Below are positions 27,438 through 36,785 of a stretch of DNA of 64,000 bases, piece after piece (within the stretch, counting starts at the first letter, position 1; each line of letters begins with the position of its first letter). Position numbers and translations under genes: made by a program. The notes below the pieces were generated by a model, which was not told where the DNA came from, did not search any database, and was given only the letters and a program-made list of their open reading frames with translations. This DNA is from Haloarcula nitratireducens (GTDB lineage Archaea; Halobacteriota; Halobacteria; Halobacteriales; Haloarculaceae), in contig NZ_RKLT01000001.1 of the NCBI RefSeq assembly GCF_019599505.1, positions 124,001 to 188,000 on the forward strand. The letters run 5' to 3'.

Positions 27438-28354
27438 TGGTCGTCTGCTTCCTCCTCGCGGATGCGGAGGTTGTACTCCCGGATGAGTGCCGCGTCCTCG
27501 ATCTCCTCTGAACCGGCGAATCCGGCCTGCTGGCTGTCGATACCGCTGCCGTCGCCGCCGCCGCTCGGCCCCGACGACGGGAACTGCTCGCGCTGTTCGA
27601 CTGGTTGGTCGCCGCCCGTCGACTCGACCTGCGCGGTCAGGTTGTCGTCGCCGGCCGAGACGTTCTCGCGCTCGCCGAGGACGGCGTCGGCGTCCTCCAG
27701 CCCGGTGTAGTTCCGCGACTGGTTGGCGGGACCGTCGGCCGCCGGGTCCGCGGGGCCGCCACCCAAGAGCGCTAAGTCGACGGCCGCCACCTGCAGCGTC
27801 GCGATGCTCAACAGCACGACGACGACGAGGGTGCCGGCCACCCGACGGAGGTCCACGAGCGCGACCCCGGAACTCTCCCGGAGGCGGTCGAGGACGTCCT
27901 CGTAGAGCCGGGCGGCCATCCGCGAGTCGGCGTCGGCGGCGACGGCGTCGCGGGCGGTCCGCAGCGCCTCGGCGACCGGCGGGTTGGCCGCCTCGAACCG
28001 CTCGATCAGCGGCCGGCGAACCCGGAGCCACACCTCGGCGACGAACGCGACCAATCCGACGGCGACGCCGACTAGCGCCGCGACCGGGAGCATCGCGCCG
28101 GTCAGCGACCGACCCAGCGCGTCGCCGACCGGGTCGAGAATCGCTGACGGAACCGCGACCTGATTCGGGATTCCGGGCGGGGAGAGCACCGAGAGCGTCA
28201 GGTTGGCGACGAGGAACAGCAGCGCGGCGTCCACGACGGCGTAGACGATAGCGGCTTTCCAGCCCTCCCGGCGGACCTCGCGCAGCGCGCGCTTCATCCG
28301 CTCGCGCGACGCGCCGGTTTCGGACTGCGTCTCGGAGTCAGTGTCTTCGGCCAC
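27434..28354 (-). CDS. Membrane protein of the MoxR/vWA operon
   Basis: A 306-residue protein. Two hydrophobic segments at about 35-60 and 90-120 are followed by a cytosolic helical part, another membrane segment near 165-190 (LVVVVLLSIATLQVAAVDLALL) and an acidic outside tail from about 200. No enzyme motif is seen. It starts with GTG two bases after the coiled-coil gene stop. The position suggests a membrane subunit or scaffold of the complex that MoxR remodels; this is inference. Confidence 0.8.
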   Translation of the reverse strand: MAEDTDSETQSETGASRERMKRALREVRREGWKAAIVYAVVDAALLFLVANLTLSVLSPPGIPNQVAVPSAILDPVGDALGRSLTGAMLPVAALVGVAVGLVAFVAEVWLRVRRPLIERFEAANPPVAEALRTARDAVAADADSRMAARLYEDVLDRLRESSGVALVDLRRVAGTLVVVVLLSIATLQVAAVDLALLGGGPADPAADGPANQSRNYTGLEDADAVLGERENVSAGDDNLTAQVESTGGDQPVEQREQFPSSGPSGGGDGSGIDSQQAGFAGSEEIEDAALIREYNLRIREEEADDQ

Positions 28355-28356
28355 GG

Positions 28357-29019
28357 TCAGTACCCCTCGCAGGCCGGTTTCCCGGCGTTCTCCTCCTGGC
28401 TGCAGAGCGTTTCGAGGTCGCTCTCCATCTCGGAATTCTCCGATTCCAGTGTCTCGACTCGTTCTTCTAACTCGGCGACGTCCGCTTCGAGCGTCTCGAT
28501 CTGGGCTTCGAGGTCCTCGACGTCCTCCTGTAACTGGTCCCGTTCACCGCGGAGCGTCTCGACGTCGCTCTCGAGGTCGGCGACCTCCGCTTCGAGCCGG
28601 TCCCGCTCCTCGCGGAGATCGCTGATCTCCCCGTCCAGTTCGCGGTTCGTCGACTGGAGTTCGTCCACTTGCGCCTCTCGCTCGCGCAGTTCCGCGCGCG
28701 TCTCTGCGAGCTGGTTCTCGGTCGCGTTCAACTGCCTGCTCGTCCGGTCGAGCTCCTTCGCCACCTGGTCGACGTCCTGCGTTCGCGTGTCGAGCGTGTT
28801 GCGCAGTTCCCGGAGCTGCGTCCGGTTCTCCTGGAGGTGGGTTCGGGCCGTCTCCAGGTCCGACCGGAGTTCGCCGTTTTTCTCCTGCAACCGGTCGTTC
28901 TGGGCCCGCAGGTCGCTGGTCGCGTCCTGGTAGAACACCGTCGCGCCGGCCGTCCCGGCGACGGAGAGGACGATGAGCGCGAGCAGTCCCAGATTGAGTC
29001 GTCGACCGATGGCGCTCAT
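28357..29019 (-). CDS. Membrane-anchored coiled-coil protein of the MoxR/vWA operon
   Basis: A 220-residue protein with one N-terminal membrane segment (GLLALIVLSVAGTAGATVF, 11-29). It is followed by an almost unbroken coiled coil from about 35 to 205 with clear heptads, and a short end with two cysteines (LCSQEENAGKPACEGY). It looks like an extracytoplasmic rod anchored in the membrane. Its ATG overlaps the stop of the large vWA gene by 4 nt. No function is recognisable. Confidence 0.82.
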   Translation of the reverse strand: MSAIGRRLNLGLLALIVLSVAGTAGATVFYQDATSDLRAQNDRLQEKNGELRSDLETARTHLQENRTQLRELRNTLDTRTQDVDQVAKELDRTSRQLNATENQLAETRAELREREAQVDELQSTNRELDGEISDLREERDRLEAEVADLESDVETLRGERDQLQEDVEDLEAQIETLEADVAELEERVETLESENSEMESDLETLCSQEENAGKPACEGY

Positions 29020-31379
29020 GGCAGACCACTCTCCAGCGTAGTGCGGCCGCGGTACACCTGGACGCGCCGGCCGACGACCTCCGCGAGGAAGACCAGCAGC
29101 GCGGCGAGCAGCGCGAGCCACCCCCACGAGTCGCGGACGGTTCGGACCCGCGTCGACTGCTGTCGGGCGAGGCGGGCGATGGCCGCTCCGTCGTCGGGGG
29201 CGAACGTCTGGCCGCCGGTCGCCTCGACGACCGATCCGAGCTGCTGTGAGCGGCCGAACGCGCCGTACTCGGCGGGGTAGTTCGCGGCGTACTCGGTGCC
29301 GAGGACGTCGTGGTAGCCGACTTCCCGGGGCGTGAACGTCCCCTCGTACAGGTTCTCGCCCACCTGCCGGACGCTGACGTCCTCGGCCGACGGGCGGTTC
29401 TCGCCGCGGTAGGTGAGCGTCGCCTCGCGGCCGACGCGGGCGTCGCTGACGGCCGTGACGCCCGTCGAGGTCCGGGCGGGGTCGCCGACGGCGTAGTTGA
29501 CCGACTTCGTCACGACCAGCGAGTCGGGCCGTCGGAGCAGGCCCCCGAGCGTCCCGTCGTCGTCGTAGGCGGTGACGGAGACCACGCGGCCGAGACCGAA
29601 GCGCCACGAGGCGATGGCCGGTTCGCCGTCCGCGGTGGCGACCTGGAAGTCCGCGCCGGACTTGACCGCCACGCGGTTGGCCTGCCCGGGGTTGGCGGTC
29701 AGCGTGACGCCGGAGGTGATGAACGTGTCCGGCGTGACGATCGTGAGGTTCTGCCCCTCGTAGCGCCGGGAACCCCCGCCGAACAGCAGCCGGAGGCGGT
29801 CGGTCTCGCTCGCCGAGAAGTACGACCCGCCGGACTCGCTGGCGATTCGCTTCATCTTCTGCTCGTTGACCCGCTTGGCGGCCCCGACGCCGATGATGCG
29901 GGTGCCCTCGCGGCCGAGCTGGTTGGCGACGGCCGAGGGCGGCCCGAGGTAGTCGTTCCCGTCGCTCAGCAGGATGATCGTCCCCTCCTCGTCGCCCATG
30001 AGCTCGTCGGCCCCCTGCAGGCCGACGGCGATGTCCGTCGCGCCGCCGCTCTGCAGTCGGCGGATGCGGTCGGCGATGGCCTCGCGGTTACCCCCGAGTT
30101 GCTGCAGTTCCGCGACGCGGAACGCTCGGTAGTTGAACGCGACGACGCCGACCTCGTTCTCGTCGCCCAGCTGCTCTAAGACGTCCAGCGCGACCGCCTT
30201 CTGGACGCCCAGCCCCTCCTTCGAACTGCCGGAGACGTCGATGGCGAGGACGATGTTCGCCGTCCCGCCGGTGGCGTTGCCGACTCTGACCGGCAGCATG
30301 GAGGCGACGGGCGACTCCTCGTAGCCGCCGTTGTCGTAGGCGTTGTCGCCGCCGACCATCACCAGGCCGCCGCCGTCGATGACGTGCTCTTGCAGCGCGC
30401 TGACGTTCCCGAGTCGGTTCGCCGGCCGGTCCTGGACGACGACCGCCGAGTAGTTGTCGAGGTCGCCGGGGACCGTCTCGGCCTCGGTCACGTCGTAGAG
30501 GTCGGAGAGGTACTCACCGAGCGGGTAGTCGCCGCCCGAGACGTACAGCAGGTCGGGTTGCTCCACGACGCGGACGCTCCGGTAGTAGACGTCGTTGACG
30601 TCGTAGACGTCCTCGCCCTCGACGCGCGCGGTCATCCGGTGGGTGCCGGTGTCGTTGAACGACCGGCTGACGGTGAAGGACTCGCCCGCCTCGACCGACT
30701 CGGTCGTTACCGTCTCGCCGTCGACGCTGACCGTCACCGTCGCGGGCCCGGGCTGTTCGACCGCCCCGAGCGAGACGGTGAACTCGGTCGGCAGGCCGGC
30801 GCTGACCGTCTGCGGACCGGCGATGCTGACGGCGCGTTCCGTCTCCGTCGGCGAGATGCCCACGTTACTGACCGTCGCGTTCAGCGCATTGGCCTCCTCG
30901 GCCGCCGCCGAGAGCGACCGGCCGTCGGTCACCTGCCCGTCCGAGAGCACGACCACGGTGCCGTTCTCCCGGAGGTTCGCGGCGATGCCGTCGCCGAGGC
31001 GGGAGTCGTTCCCGCTGCCGACGGTCGCCCTCGTCACCGGCACGCCCTCGGCCTCGATATCGCCGACGAGCGAGTCGGTCGTGTTGGGGTAGACGGCCAT
31101 GCTCGCCGACTCGTCGGCCAGCAGCGTCACGCTCGGCTCGCCCGCCGTCTCCCGGGTCTGGACGGTGTACGGCCCCATCGCGGCGACGACGAGGAGAGCG
31201 ACCACGAGGACGCGGCTCCCGAACAGCAGCCGGCGGCTCCGCGCCGAGGCCGACCGCGGGCCGTACTCGCCCCAGACGACGACGTACGCCAGGAGGGCGA
31301 CGGCGACGGGCAGCACCGCCAGCGGCCAGAGGTGCTCGACGCCGACCCGCAGGCCGTCGGCGAGGGTGTACGACACCAT
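29016..31379 (-). CDS. Large membrane protein with two vWA-like regions
   Basis: A 787-residue protein. Two N-terminal membrane helices (about 18-36 and 55-70) precede a first vWA-like region with DESAS at 89-93. A glutamine-amidotransferase-like segment (315-364, with HVIDGGGLVMVGGDNAYD) follows. The main vWA domain has an intact MIDAS DVSGS at 381-385 and LSDGNDYLG. A last membrane helix is near the C-terminus (WLALLAALLVFLAEVVG). The layout resembles large BatA-type proteins. The stop and start shared with the upstream gene (TGATG) imply coupling. Confidence 0.88.
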   Translation of the reverse strand: MVSYTLADGLRVGVEHLWPLAVLPVAVALLAYVVVWGEYGPRSASARSRRLLFGSRVLVVALLVVAAMGPYTVQTRETAGEPSVTLLADESASMAVYPNTTDSLVGDIEAEGVPVTRATVGSGNDSRLGDGIAANLRENGTVVVLSDGQVTDGRSLSAAAEEANALNATVSNVGISPTETERAVSIAGPQTVSAGLPTEFTVSLGAVEQPGPATVTVSVDGETVTTESVEAGESFTVSRSFNDTGTHRMTARVEGEDVYDVNDVYYRSVRVVEQPDLLYVSGGDYPLGEYLSDLYDVTEAETVPGDLDNYSAVVVQDRPANRLGNVSALQEHVIDGGGLVMVGGDNAYDNGGYEESPVASMLPVRVGNATGGTANIVLAIDVSGSSKEGLGVQKAVALDVLEQLGDENEVGVVAFNYRAFRVAELQQLGGNREAIADRIRRLQSGGATDIAVGLQGADELMGDEEGTIILLSDGNDYLGPPSAVANQLGREGTRIIGVGAAKRVNEQKMKRIASESGGSYFSASETDRLRLLFGGGSRRYEGQNLTIVTPDTFITSGVTLTANPGQANRVAVKSGADFQVATADGEPAIASWRFGLGRVVSVTAYDDDGTLGGLLRRPDSLVVTKSVNYAVGDPARTSTGVTAVSDARVGREATLTYRGENRPSAEDVSVRQVGENLYEGTFTPREVGYHDVLGTEYAANYPAEYGAFGRSQQLGSVVEATGGQTFAPDDGAAIARLARQQSTRVRTVRDSWGWLALLAALLVFLAEVVGRRVQVYRGRTTLESGLP

Positions 31380-33172
31380 CAGAGGTCACCCCGCCGGCCG
31401 AGGTAGCCGATCTCGGCGAGCGCCGCCGCCAGCGCGCCGACCGCGGCGTACTCGGTGAGCGGTCTCGGCACGGTCCGGCGCTCCTCTCGCGTCAGGTTCC
31501 CGTCGACGCCCTCTCGGGCGTCGAGCGTCTCGACGGCGACGTCGGACTCCCGTTCGTCGAGCAGCGCGGCGCTCACCGTGCGCTCGCCGCTCGTGTAGAA
31601 GCCGGCCCGCTGGAGGGTCACGGTCGGCCCGGCGACGGCCCCGTCGGGACCGTCGACGCTGTCGCCGTCGAACTGCGCTCGCTCGCCGGTCCCGTAGTTC
31701 AGCGCCGACAGCGGCGCTCGGTCGGCCAGCGAGAAGACTGTGCGTTTCCAGAACACGGGGTACTGGTAGTTGTACTTGAAACTCGACCGGTCTTCGATGT
31801 AGCCGTAGTACATGAGTCGGCCGCCGTTGCGGTCGGCGGTCGCGATGAGCGGCGTCCCGTCGGCGAGTTCGACCAGCGCCTGACCGTCCTTGAGCGAGCC
31901 GCCGACGTACTCGTCGGGCGGTTGGAAGTCGATACCGCGCGTGAGCGTCGTCTGTCTCGTCTGACCGATCGTCGACCCGGCCCGCACGTCTTCCGGGGCG
32001 AGCAACAGCAGGTCGCCGTACTTCTGGGGCATCTCGGGCTGTGCCTGGATGGCGACGCCGCCGCCGTCGGCGACGACGTCGCGGCCCGCCTCGACGTTCC
32101 CGGCCAGTAGCGAACCGGGGTCGACGTTGCTGTAGATGATGACGTCGTAGCCGTCGTCGACCGTCGTCGGCGGGCTGTCGACCGTGAGATCGACCTGGTC
32201 GACCACCGAGAGCGCCGTCGTCAGGTAGCGGTTGCGGTCGTTGGTCAGCACCAGTACGTCCACAGTCGGGTCCTCGGGGGCGGCGACGGCGACGCTGTCG
32301 TCGACGGGGAAGTCGTCGCCGGGCGAGAGTCGGACCCGGCTCCGGCCGGCGGGGACCGGCAGCGTGACGGTCGCGACGTCGCCCGCTCCGAGGTCGACCT
32401 GCGCGCTCCCCTCGCCGAGCGAGACCGTCCGCGTCACGGGTTCGTCGCCGTAGTTCTTCACCGAGACGGTCACCTCCGACCCGGAGAACCGGCGTTCGAC
32501 GATGCCGACGTTCGCGCTCCCGCCGCCGTCGAACTGCCGGAGGTCGACGCTGAGGCCGCGCCCGCGGGCGGTCGTGACGGTGTCGGCCCACGCGTCGCCG
32601 GCGAAGTCGCTCAGCACGACGATGCGGGCGTTCTCACCGGCGAGCGCGGTCGCCTGCGAGACGGCCGACCGGAGGTCGCCGGGGCCGTCCGTCGCCGTCA
32701 ACCCGTCCAACGTCGACTCGACCTCGCTGGGCGGGCCGCGCTGGAGGACGACCTGCCCGCCGCCGGCCGTGGTGACGACGGACGTGGTCCCGGTCACCTC
32801 CTCGCGAGCGGCCGCGATCGCTCGGTCGAACCGAGTCCCCGACCCGTCGGCCGTCGTCATGCTGGCGCTCGTATCCACGACGAGCACCGTCTCTTCGACG
32901 GTCGCGCGCTCTGAGACGGGGACGTACGGCGACGCCAGCCCGACCGCGAGGAGGAGGACGACGACCAGTTGCACGAGGAGGAGGACGCTCCGCGAGAGAC
33001 GCTCTAGCAGCGGACTCGTGGCCTGCTGGCGCTGTTCGCTCGCCAGGAACCGAAACGTCGGCAACTCCAGTCGTTCCGGGTCGGGGCGAATGAGATACAG
33101 GACGACGATGGGGACCGCCGCGAGGAGGGCGGCGAGGCCGAGGGGGGCGAGAAATACGTCGGAGAGGGCCAT
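31379..33172 (-). CDS. BatA-like membrane protein with vWA domain (first gene of operon)
   Basis: A 597-residue protein. The N-terminal BatA segment FLAPLGLAALLAAVPIVVLY and the RPDPERLELPTFRFL motif are followed by a second membrane helix (61-80). A vWA domain with MIDAS DTSAS lies at 100-104. A beta domain with CARDB-like features (VSVKNYGDEPVTRTV) and a GATase-like region follow. A C-terminal membrane helix ends the protein. The ATG at 33172 is chosen; an in-frame TTG at 33184 is unlikely. A TATA-like GGATAATC lies about 26 nt upstream. Confidence 0.9.
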   Translation of the reverse strand: MALSDVFLAPLGLAALLAAVPIVVLYLIRPDPERLELPTFRFLASEQRQQATSPLLERLSRSVLLLVQLVVVLLLAVGLASPYVPVSERATVEETVLVVDTSASMTTADGSGTRFDRAIAAAREEVTGTTSVVTTAGGGQVVLQRGPPSEVESTLDGLTATDGPGDLRSAVSQATALAGENARIVVLSDFAGDAWADTVTTARGRGLSVDLRQFDGGGSANVGIVERRFSGSEVTVSVKNYGDEPVTRTVSLGEGSAQVDLGAGDVATVTLPVPAGRSRVRLSPGDDFPVDDSVAVAAPEDPTVDVLVLTNDRNRYLTTALSVVDQVDLTVDSPPTTVDDGYDVIIYSNVDPGSLLAGNVEAGRDVVADGGGVAIQAQPEMPQKYGDLLLLAPEDVRAGSTIGQTRQTTLTRGIDFQPPDEYVGGSLKDGQALVELADGTPLIATADRNGGRLMYYGYIEDRSSFKYNYQYPVFWKRTVFSLADRAPLSALNYGTGERAQFDGDSVDGPDGAVAGPTVTLQRAGFYTSGERTVSAALLDERESDVAVETLDAREGVDGNLTREERRTVPRPLTEYAAVGALAAALAEIGYLGRRGDL

Positions 33173-33338
33173 CGATTCACTCAACTCACACCAAGATTAT
33201 CCCTCTTGTGTTGGTTTTTCGTCCTTTCGAGGCGAAAAGAGGAGGTGAACGAGAGCACAGTCGGCAATCGAGGCGATTGTCAACGAACCACAGGCGAGTC
33301 GCCGGTCACTTTTGTAGCCCGCCCGCGTAGCGGAGACT

Positions 33339-33698
33339 ATGCCAGCCGACGGGCGAGACGACGATCCGGCCGCCGAGGAGAGCGACGACTTCGTCGAGAC
33401 GTACGAGTACGCCACGGAAGCCGACGTCATCCGCGTCGAGGAGGACGAACCCGACGACGAGGAGGGGGCGGTCGCGGGGTCGTTCTCTCCGGCGGGCGAC
33501 GTGGAACCGGGGACGCCGGGCGCGGAGAACACGGCGTTCGTCGCGCTGGGCGTGTACATCGCCACCCTCGCCCTCGGACAGATGTTCGTCGGGAGCGTCG
33601 TCTACGCGCCGACGACCCTCGCCGCGATCACGGCGACGGTAGCCATCGGAACGGTGCTCTGTTACGGCCTCTTCACCCGGACGGACCCCGACACTTAA
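33339..33698 (+). CDS. Small membrane protein with acidic N-terminus
   Basis: A 119-residue protein. The first 65 residues are acidic and probably disordered, and two transmembrane helices follow (about 66-86 and 91-111). No motif identifies a function. It starts the + strand group that continues with NfeD and the SPFH protein, 25 bases before nfeD, so it is probably in that unit. Confidence 0.78.
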   Translation: MPADGRDDDPAAEESDDFVETYEYATEADVIRVEEDEPDDEEGAVAGSFSPAGDVEPGTPGAENTAFVALGVYIATLALGQMFVGSVVYAPTTLAAITATVAIGTVLCYGLFTRTDPDT

Positions 33699-33723
33699 TC
33701 CCGCGGCCGCCCTACACCGAGAC

Positions 33724-34338
33724 ATGGCGTTCCCCCCGGTCGCCCTCGCTCTCGCGCCCGCACAGGTCGACCCACTGTTCAGTATGTCCCTCTCCCTGCT
33801 GTTGTTTCTGGCCGGTGCCGGGCTCGTCGCCGCCGAGGCGTTCGCGCCGGGTACGCACTTCTTCGTCCTCGGCGTCGCCCTGTTGACGGCGGGTCTCGTC
33901 GGGTTGTTCATCCCGGCGAGTCTGGGCCTTCTCGCGCCGATCATCCTCACGGTGGTCGTCCTGCTGACGACGGCGGCGACGCTGTGGGGGTACCGTCAGC
34001 TCGATTTCGCCGGCGGCAGCCGCGGCCAGACGCTGAGTTCGAGTTCGCTGCAGGGGCAATTCGGCACCGTCACGGAACGAGTTACCCGTAGCTCCGGCGA
34101 AGTGAAACTGGAAGACGGCGGCTTCAACCCCTACTATCAGGCCCGCGCCATCGACGGCGACATCGAGGAGGGGACCGAAGTGCTGGTGGTCGACCCCGGC
34201 GGCGGCAACGTCCTGAAAGTCGAACCCGTCGGGAGCGCGGGCGACGACATCGACCGGGCGCTCGAGCGCGACCGGGCGACGACCGACGAACGCGAATCCG
34301 ACGCGCGCGAACCGGACACCGAGTCCGAGCGCGCCTGA
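33724..34338 (+). CDS. NfeD-family membrane protein
   Basis: A 204-residue protein. Three or four hydrophobic helices (residues 5-95) include LLLFLAGAGLVAAEAFAPGTHFF, whose A-E-x-F-x-P pattern marks NfeD. The C-terminal OB-fold beta barrel at about 115-165 (GQFGTVTERV, then EGTEVLVVDPGGGNVLKVEPV) is also typical. The last 35 residues are an acidic tail. NfeD proteins partner with SPFH/stomatin proteins in membrane microdomains, and the next gene is one. Confidence 0.92.
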   Translation: MAFPPVALALAPAQVDPLFSMSLSLLLFLAGAGLVAAEAFAPGTHFFVLGVALLTAGLVGLFIPASLGLLAPIILTVVVLLTTAATLWGYRQLDFAGGSRGQTLSSSSLQGQFGTVTERVTRSSGEVKLEDGGFNPYYQARAIDGDIEEGTEVLVVDPGGGNVLKVEPVGSAGDDIDRALERDRATTDERESDAREPDTESERA

Positions 34339-34416
34339 ACGAGCGGCGTGCGATACGTCAGTTTGTGACAGACACGCCAAAGGCTTTTCTTTCGCCGCTC
34401 CTGAGTTCCAATCGTT

Positions 34417-35604
34417 ATGTTCCCCGCGCTAGTACCGCTGCAGATCGGAGGAATCATCGGCTTCGTCACGGTGATCTTCCTCCTGTTAGCCATCGCGCTG
34501 GTGTACTCCAGCGTCGTGATCATCCGCCCGTACCAGAAGGGCGCGTACACCGTCCTCGGGACGTACCGCGGCATCCTCGATCAGGGGATCCACTTCATCT
34601 ATCCCTTCGTCTCGGACGTGACCCGTTTCGACATGCGAACGCAGACGCTCGACGTGCCGCGGCAGGAAGCCATCACCCGCGACAACTCGCCGGTCACCGC
34701 CGACGCCGTCGTCTACATCAAGGTGATGGACCCGAAGAAGGCCTTCCTCGAAGTCGACAACTACGAGCGCGCCGTCTCCAACCTCGCCCAGACCACCCTC
34801 CGCGCCGTCCTGGGCGACATGGAACTCGACGACACGCTGAACAAGCGCCAGGAGATCAACGCCCGCATCCGGAAGGAACTGGACGAGCCCACCGACGAGT
34901 GGGGCGTCCGCGTCGAATCGGTGGAGGTCCGCGAGGTCAACCCCTCGAAGGACGTCCAGCAGGCCATGGAGCAACAGACCTCCGCGGAGCGCAAACGCCG
35001 CGCCATGATTCTCGAAGCGCAGGGTGAACGGCGCTCCGCCATCGAGACGGCCGAAGGTGACAAGCAGTCCAACATCATCCGCGCACAGGGTGAGAAGCAG
35101 AGCCAGATTCTCGAAGCGCAGGGTGACGCCATCTCGACGGTCCTGCGAGCGAAGTCCGCCGAGTCGATGGGCGAGCGCGCCGTCATCGACAAGGGGATGG
35201 AGACGCTGGGCGAGATGGGCAAGTCCGAATCGACGACGTTCGTCCTCCCGCAGGAACTCACGTCGCTCGTGGGCCGCTACGGCAAGCACCTCTCCGGCAG
35301 CGACGTCAAGGAGAACGGCCACGTTCTCGACGCCCTGGACTTCGACGCCGAGACCCGCGAGATGCTCGGCTTGGACGACATCGAGGAAATCCTCGGCCAG
35401 ATCGACGAGGAGGCCGAGGTCGACGTCGAAGCGATGGAGGAGGAGGCCCAGAAGATAAAGCGCGGCCAGGACTCGGGCGTCGACAACGCCGACGAGGTCA
35501 TCGAACAGATGGACGCCGACCTCGAGGGTGACACGACGAAAACCGACGTCGCCGGCGGTCCGGACGACACCGACGGCATCGACGACACGGACCAGCAAGC
35601 GTAG
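34417..35604 (+). CDS. SPFH/stomatin-like membrane scaffold protein
   Basis: A 395-residue protein. An N-terminal hydrophobic anchor (7-32) is followed by the SPFH/band-7 domain at about 35-200. VVIIRPYQKGAYTVLGTYRG and TRFDMRTQTLDVPRQEAIT fit the stomatin signature. A helical stalk with repeated AQGE/AEGD units (about 195-245) follows, then a globular end and an acidic tail. Such proteins oligomerise at the membrane and regulate proteases or lipid domains, usually with NfeD. Confidence 0.94.
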   Translation: MFPALVPLQIGGIIGFVTVIFLLLAIALVYSSVVIIRPYQKGAYTVLGTYRGILDQGIHFIYPFVSDVTRFDMRTQTLDVPRQEAITRDNSPVTADAVVYIKVMDPKKAFLEVDNYERAVSNLAQTTLRAVLGDMELDDTLNKRQEINARIRKELDEPTDEWGVRVESVEVREVNPSKDVQQAMEQQTSAERKRRAMILEAQGERRSAIETAEGDKQSNIIRAQGEKQSQILEAQGDAISTVLRAKSAESMGERAVIDKGMETLGEMGKSESTTFVLPQELTSLVGRYGKHLSGSDVKENGHVLDALDFDAETREMLGLDDIEEILGQIDEEAEVDVEAMEEEAQKIKRGQDSGVDNADEVIEQMDADLEGDTTKTDVAGGPDDTDGIDDTDQQA

Positions 35605-35642
35605 CCGAAGACGTTTTGTAGCGTTATCACTTCAACTGAGAC

Positions 35643-36248
35643 ATGACTCGGGACGGCGGCGTCGACGAGGACAAGCGCGCGACGCTGCGTCGCTTCGCCG
35701 CCCTCGGCGCTGCCAGTCCCCTCGCCCGCTTCACCGACGACGGGAGCGACAGCGACGCCCCCGACGCCATCGCGGGCTACGTCTCCGCCCACCCGGGCGC
35801 GCACTTCTCGAAGCTCCGCGACGACCTGCAACTGGGTACCGGCGAGGCCCAGCACCACCTCCACAAGTTAGAGAAGGAGAACATCGTCGCCTCGCGCAAG
35901 GACGGCGACTACCGCCGGTACTTCCCGGCCGGCCAGTTCTCCGAGTTCGAACAGGTGACGCTGGGGTATCTCCGCCGGGCGACGGCCCGCGGGATGCTCG
36001 TCGCGCTGCTGCGTGACCCCTCGATCACCGCCTCGGAACTGGCGAGTGCGCTCGACGTCTCGCGGCCGACCATCAGCAACTACGCCGCCGACCTCGAAGC
36101 GGCGGGACTGCTTACGAGAGAGGGGAGCTACGCCATCACCGAACCGGAGACGATTCTGACGCTCATCGTGCGCTACGCCGACTCCTTCGGCGACGACGCC
36201 GCCGCGCTGGCGAGCGAGGCGGACTCGCTGTTCCGCTACGACCCGTAG
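35643..36248 (+). CDS. Regulator with two winged-helix domains
   Basis: A 201-residue protein. The first winged helix at about 42-95 (AIAGYVSAHPGAHFSKLRDD, then QHHLHKLEKENIV) resembles the haloarchaeal HTH modules linked to membrane sensors. The second at about 110-170 (TASELASALDVSRPTISNYA) is MarR/ArsR-like. No membrane segment is present. It lies 38 bases after the SPFH gene on the same strand and may report on or control that unit. The regulated genes are unknown. Confidence 0.85.
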   Translation: MTRDGGVDEDKRATLRRFAALGAASPLARFTDDGSDSDAPDAIAGYVSAHPGAHFSKLRDDLQLGTGEAQHHLHKLEKENIVASRKDGDYRRYFPAGQFSEFEQVTLGYLRRATARGMLVALLRDPSITASELASALDVSRPTISNYAADLEAAGLLTREGSYAITEPETILTLIVRYADSFGDDAAALASEADSLFRYDP

Positions 36249-36321
36249 CCGCCGCTCGGAGTCGGACCGAAAGAAGAGACGCGGTGAGTGAAACGCCGGC
36301 AGCCGCGGCGTGGCCGCCGAT

Positions 36322-36564
36322 TCAGGCTTCGACCATCCACGTCGTCGAGGAGGAGTACCCCCACTTCTCGACGTCGAGGGCGTGGTCGCCGTCGGCGATC
36401 GCGGTCATGTTCGTTCCCACTTCCTTCGCGGAGAGGCCGAGCTCCTCGCCGATGAGCCGCGACTTGAAGTACGTCTGCTCTCCGGCGTTGGCTTCGAGGT
36501 AGTCCAGGATGCGGCGCTGTTTCTCCGAGAGTGGGCTGTCGGTCGCCTGTGCTGTCGCGCTCAT
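36322..36564 (-). CDS. Small winged-helix protein
   Basis: An 80-residue protein common in size and pattern to small haloarchaeal HTH proteins. QRRILDYLEANAGEQTYFKS, LIGEELGLSAKEVGTNMTAI and the C-terminal KWGYSSSTTWMVEA form one winged helix. The C-terminal wing probably contacts DNA or a partner. It is monocistronic and divergent from the TRAM protein gene, with 235 bases between them. Confidence 0.82.
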   Translation of the reverse strand: MSATAQATDSPLSEKQRRILDYLEANAGEQTYFKSRLIGEELGLSAKEVGTNMTAIADGDHALDVEKWGYSSSTTWMVEA

Positions 36565-36785
36565 TGCTGTACTACTCTCTTGTACGGAGATCCCCTTATC
36601 GGGTTTGGTACGATCGGTTAACGGCTCGCCGTCGTGCGGTTTTCCTCGTCCTACCCGATTTGGGCGGCGGCTACCGACCGTCTGTGACGCCGATTGGTAC
36701 GGGGAGGAAACAGAGCGCGCGGTCGCTACGAGGACCGTCTCAGCCTCCAGCAGTTCTTTAGTAGTTGGCGGACATTACGGCGAAC

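Noticed and set aside
33184..33220. Inverted ACAAGA/TCTTGG halves upstream of the BatA-like gene as an operator
   Set aside because: Only 7 of 10 positions match between the arms, which is too weak to report as a site.
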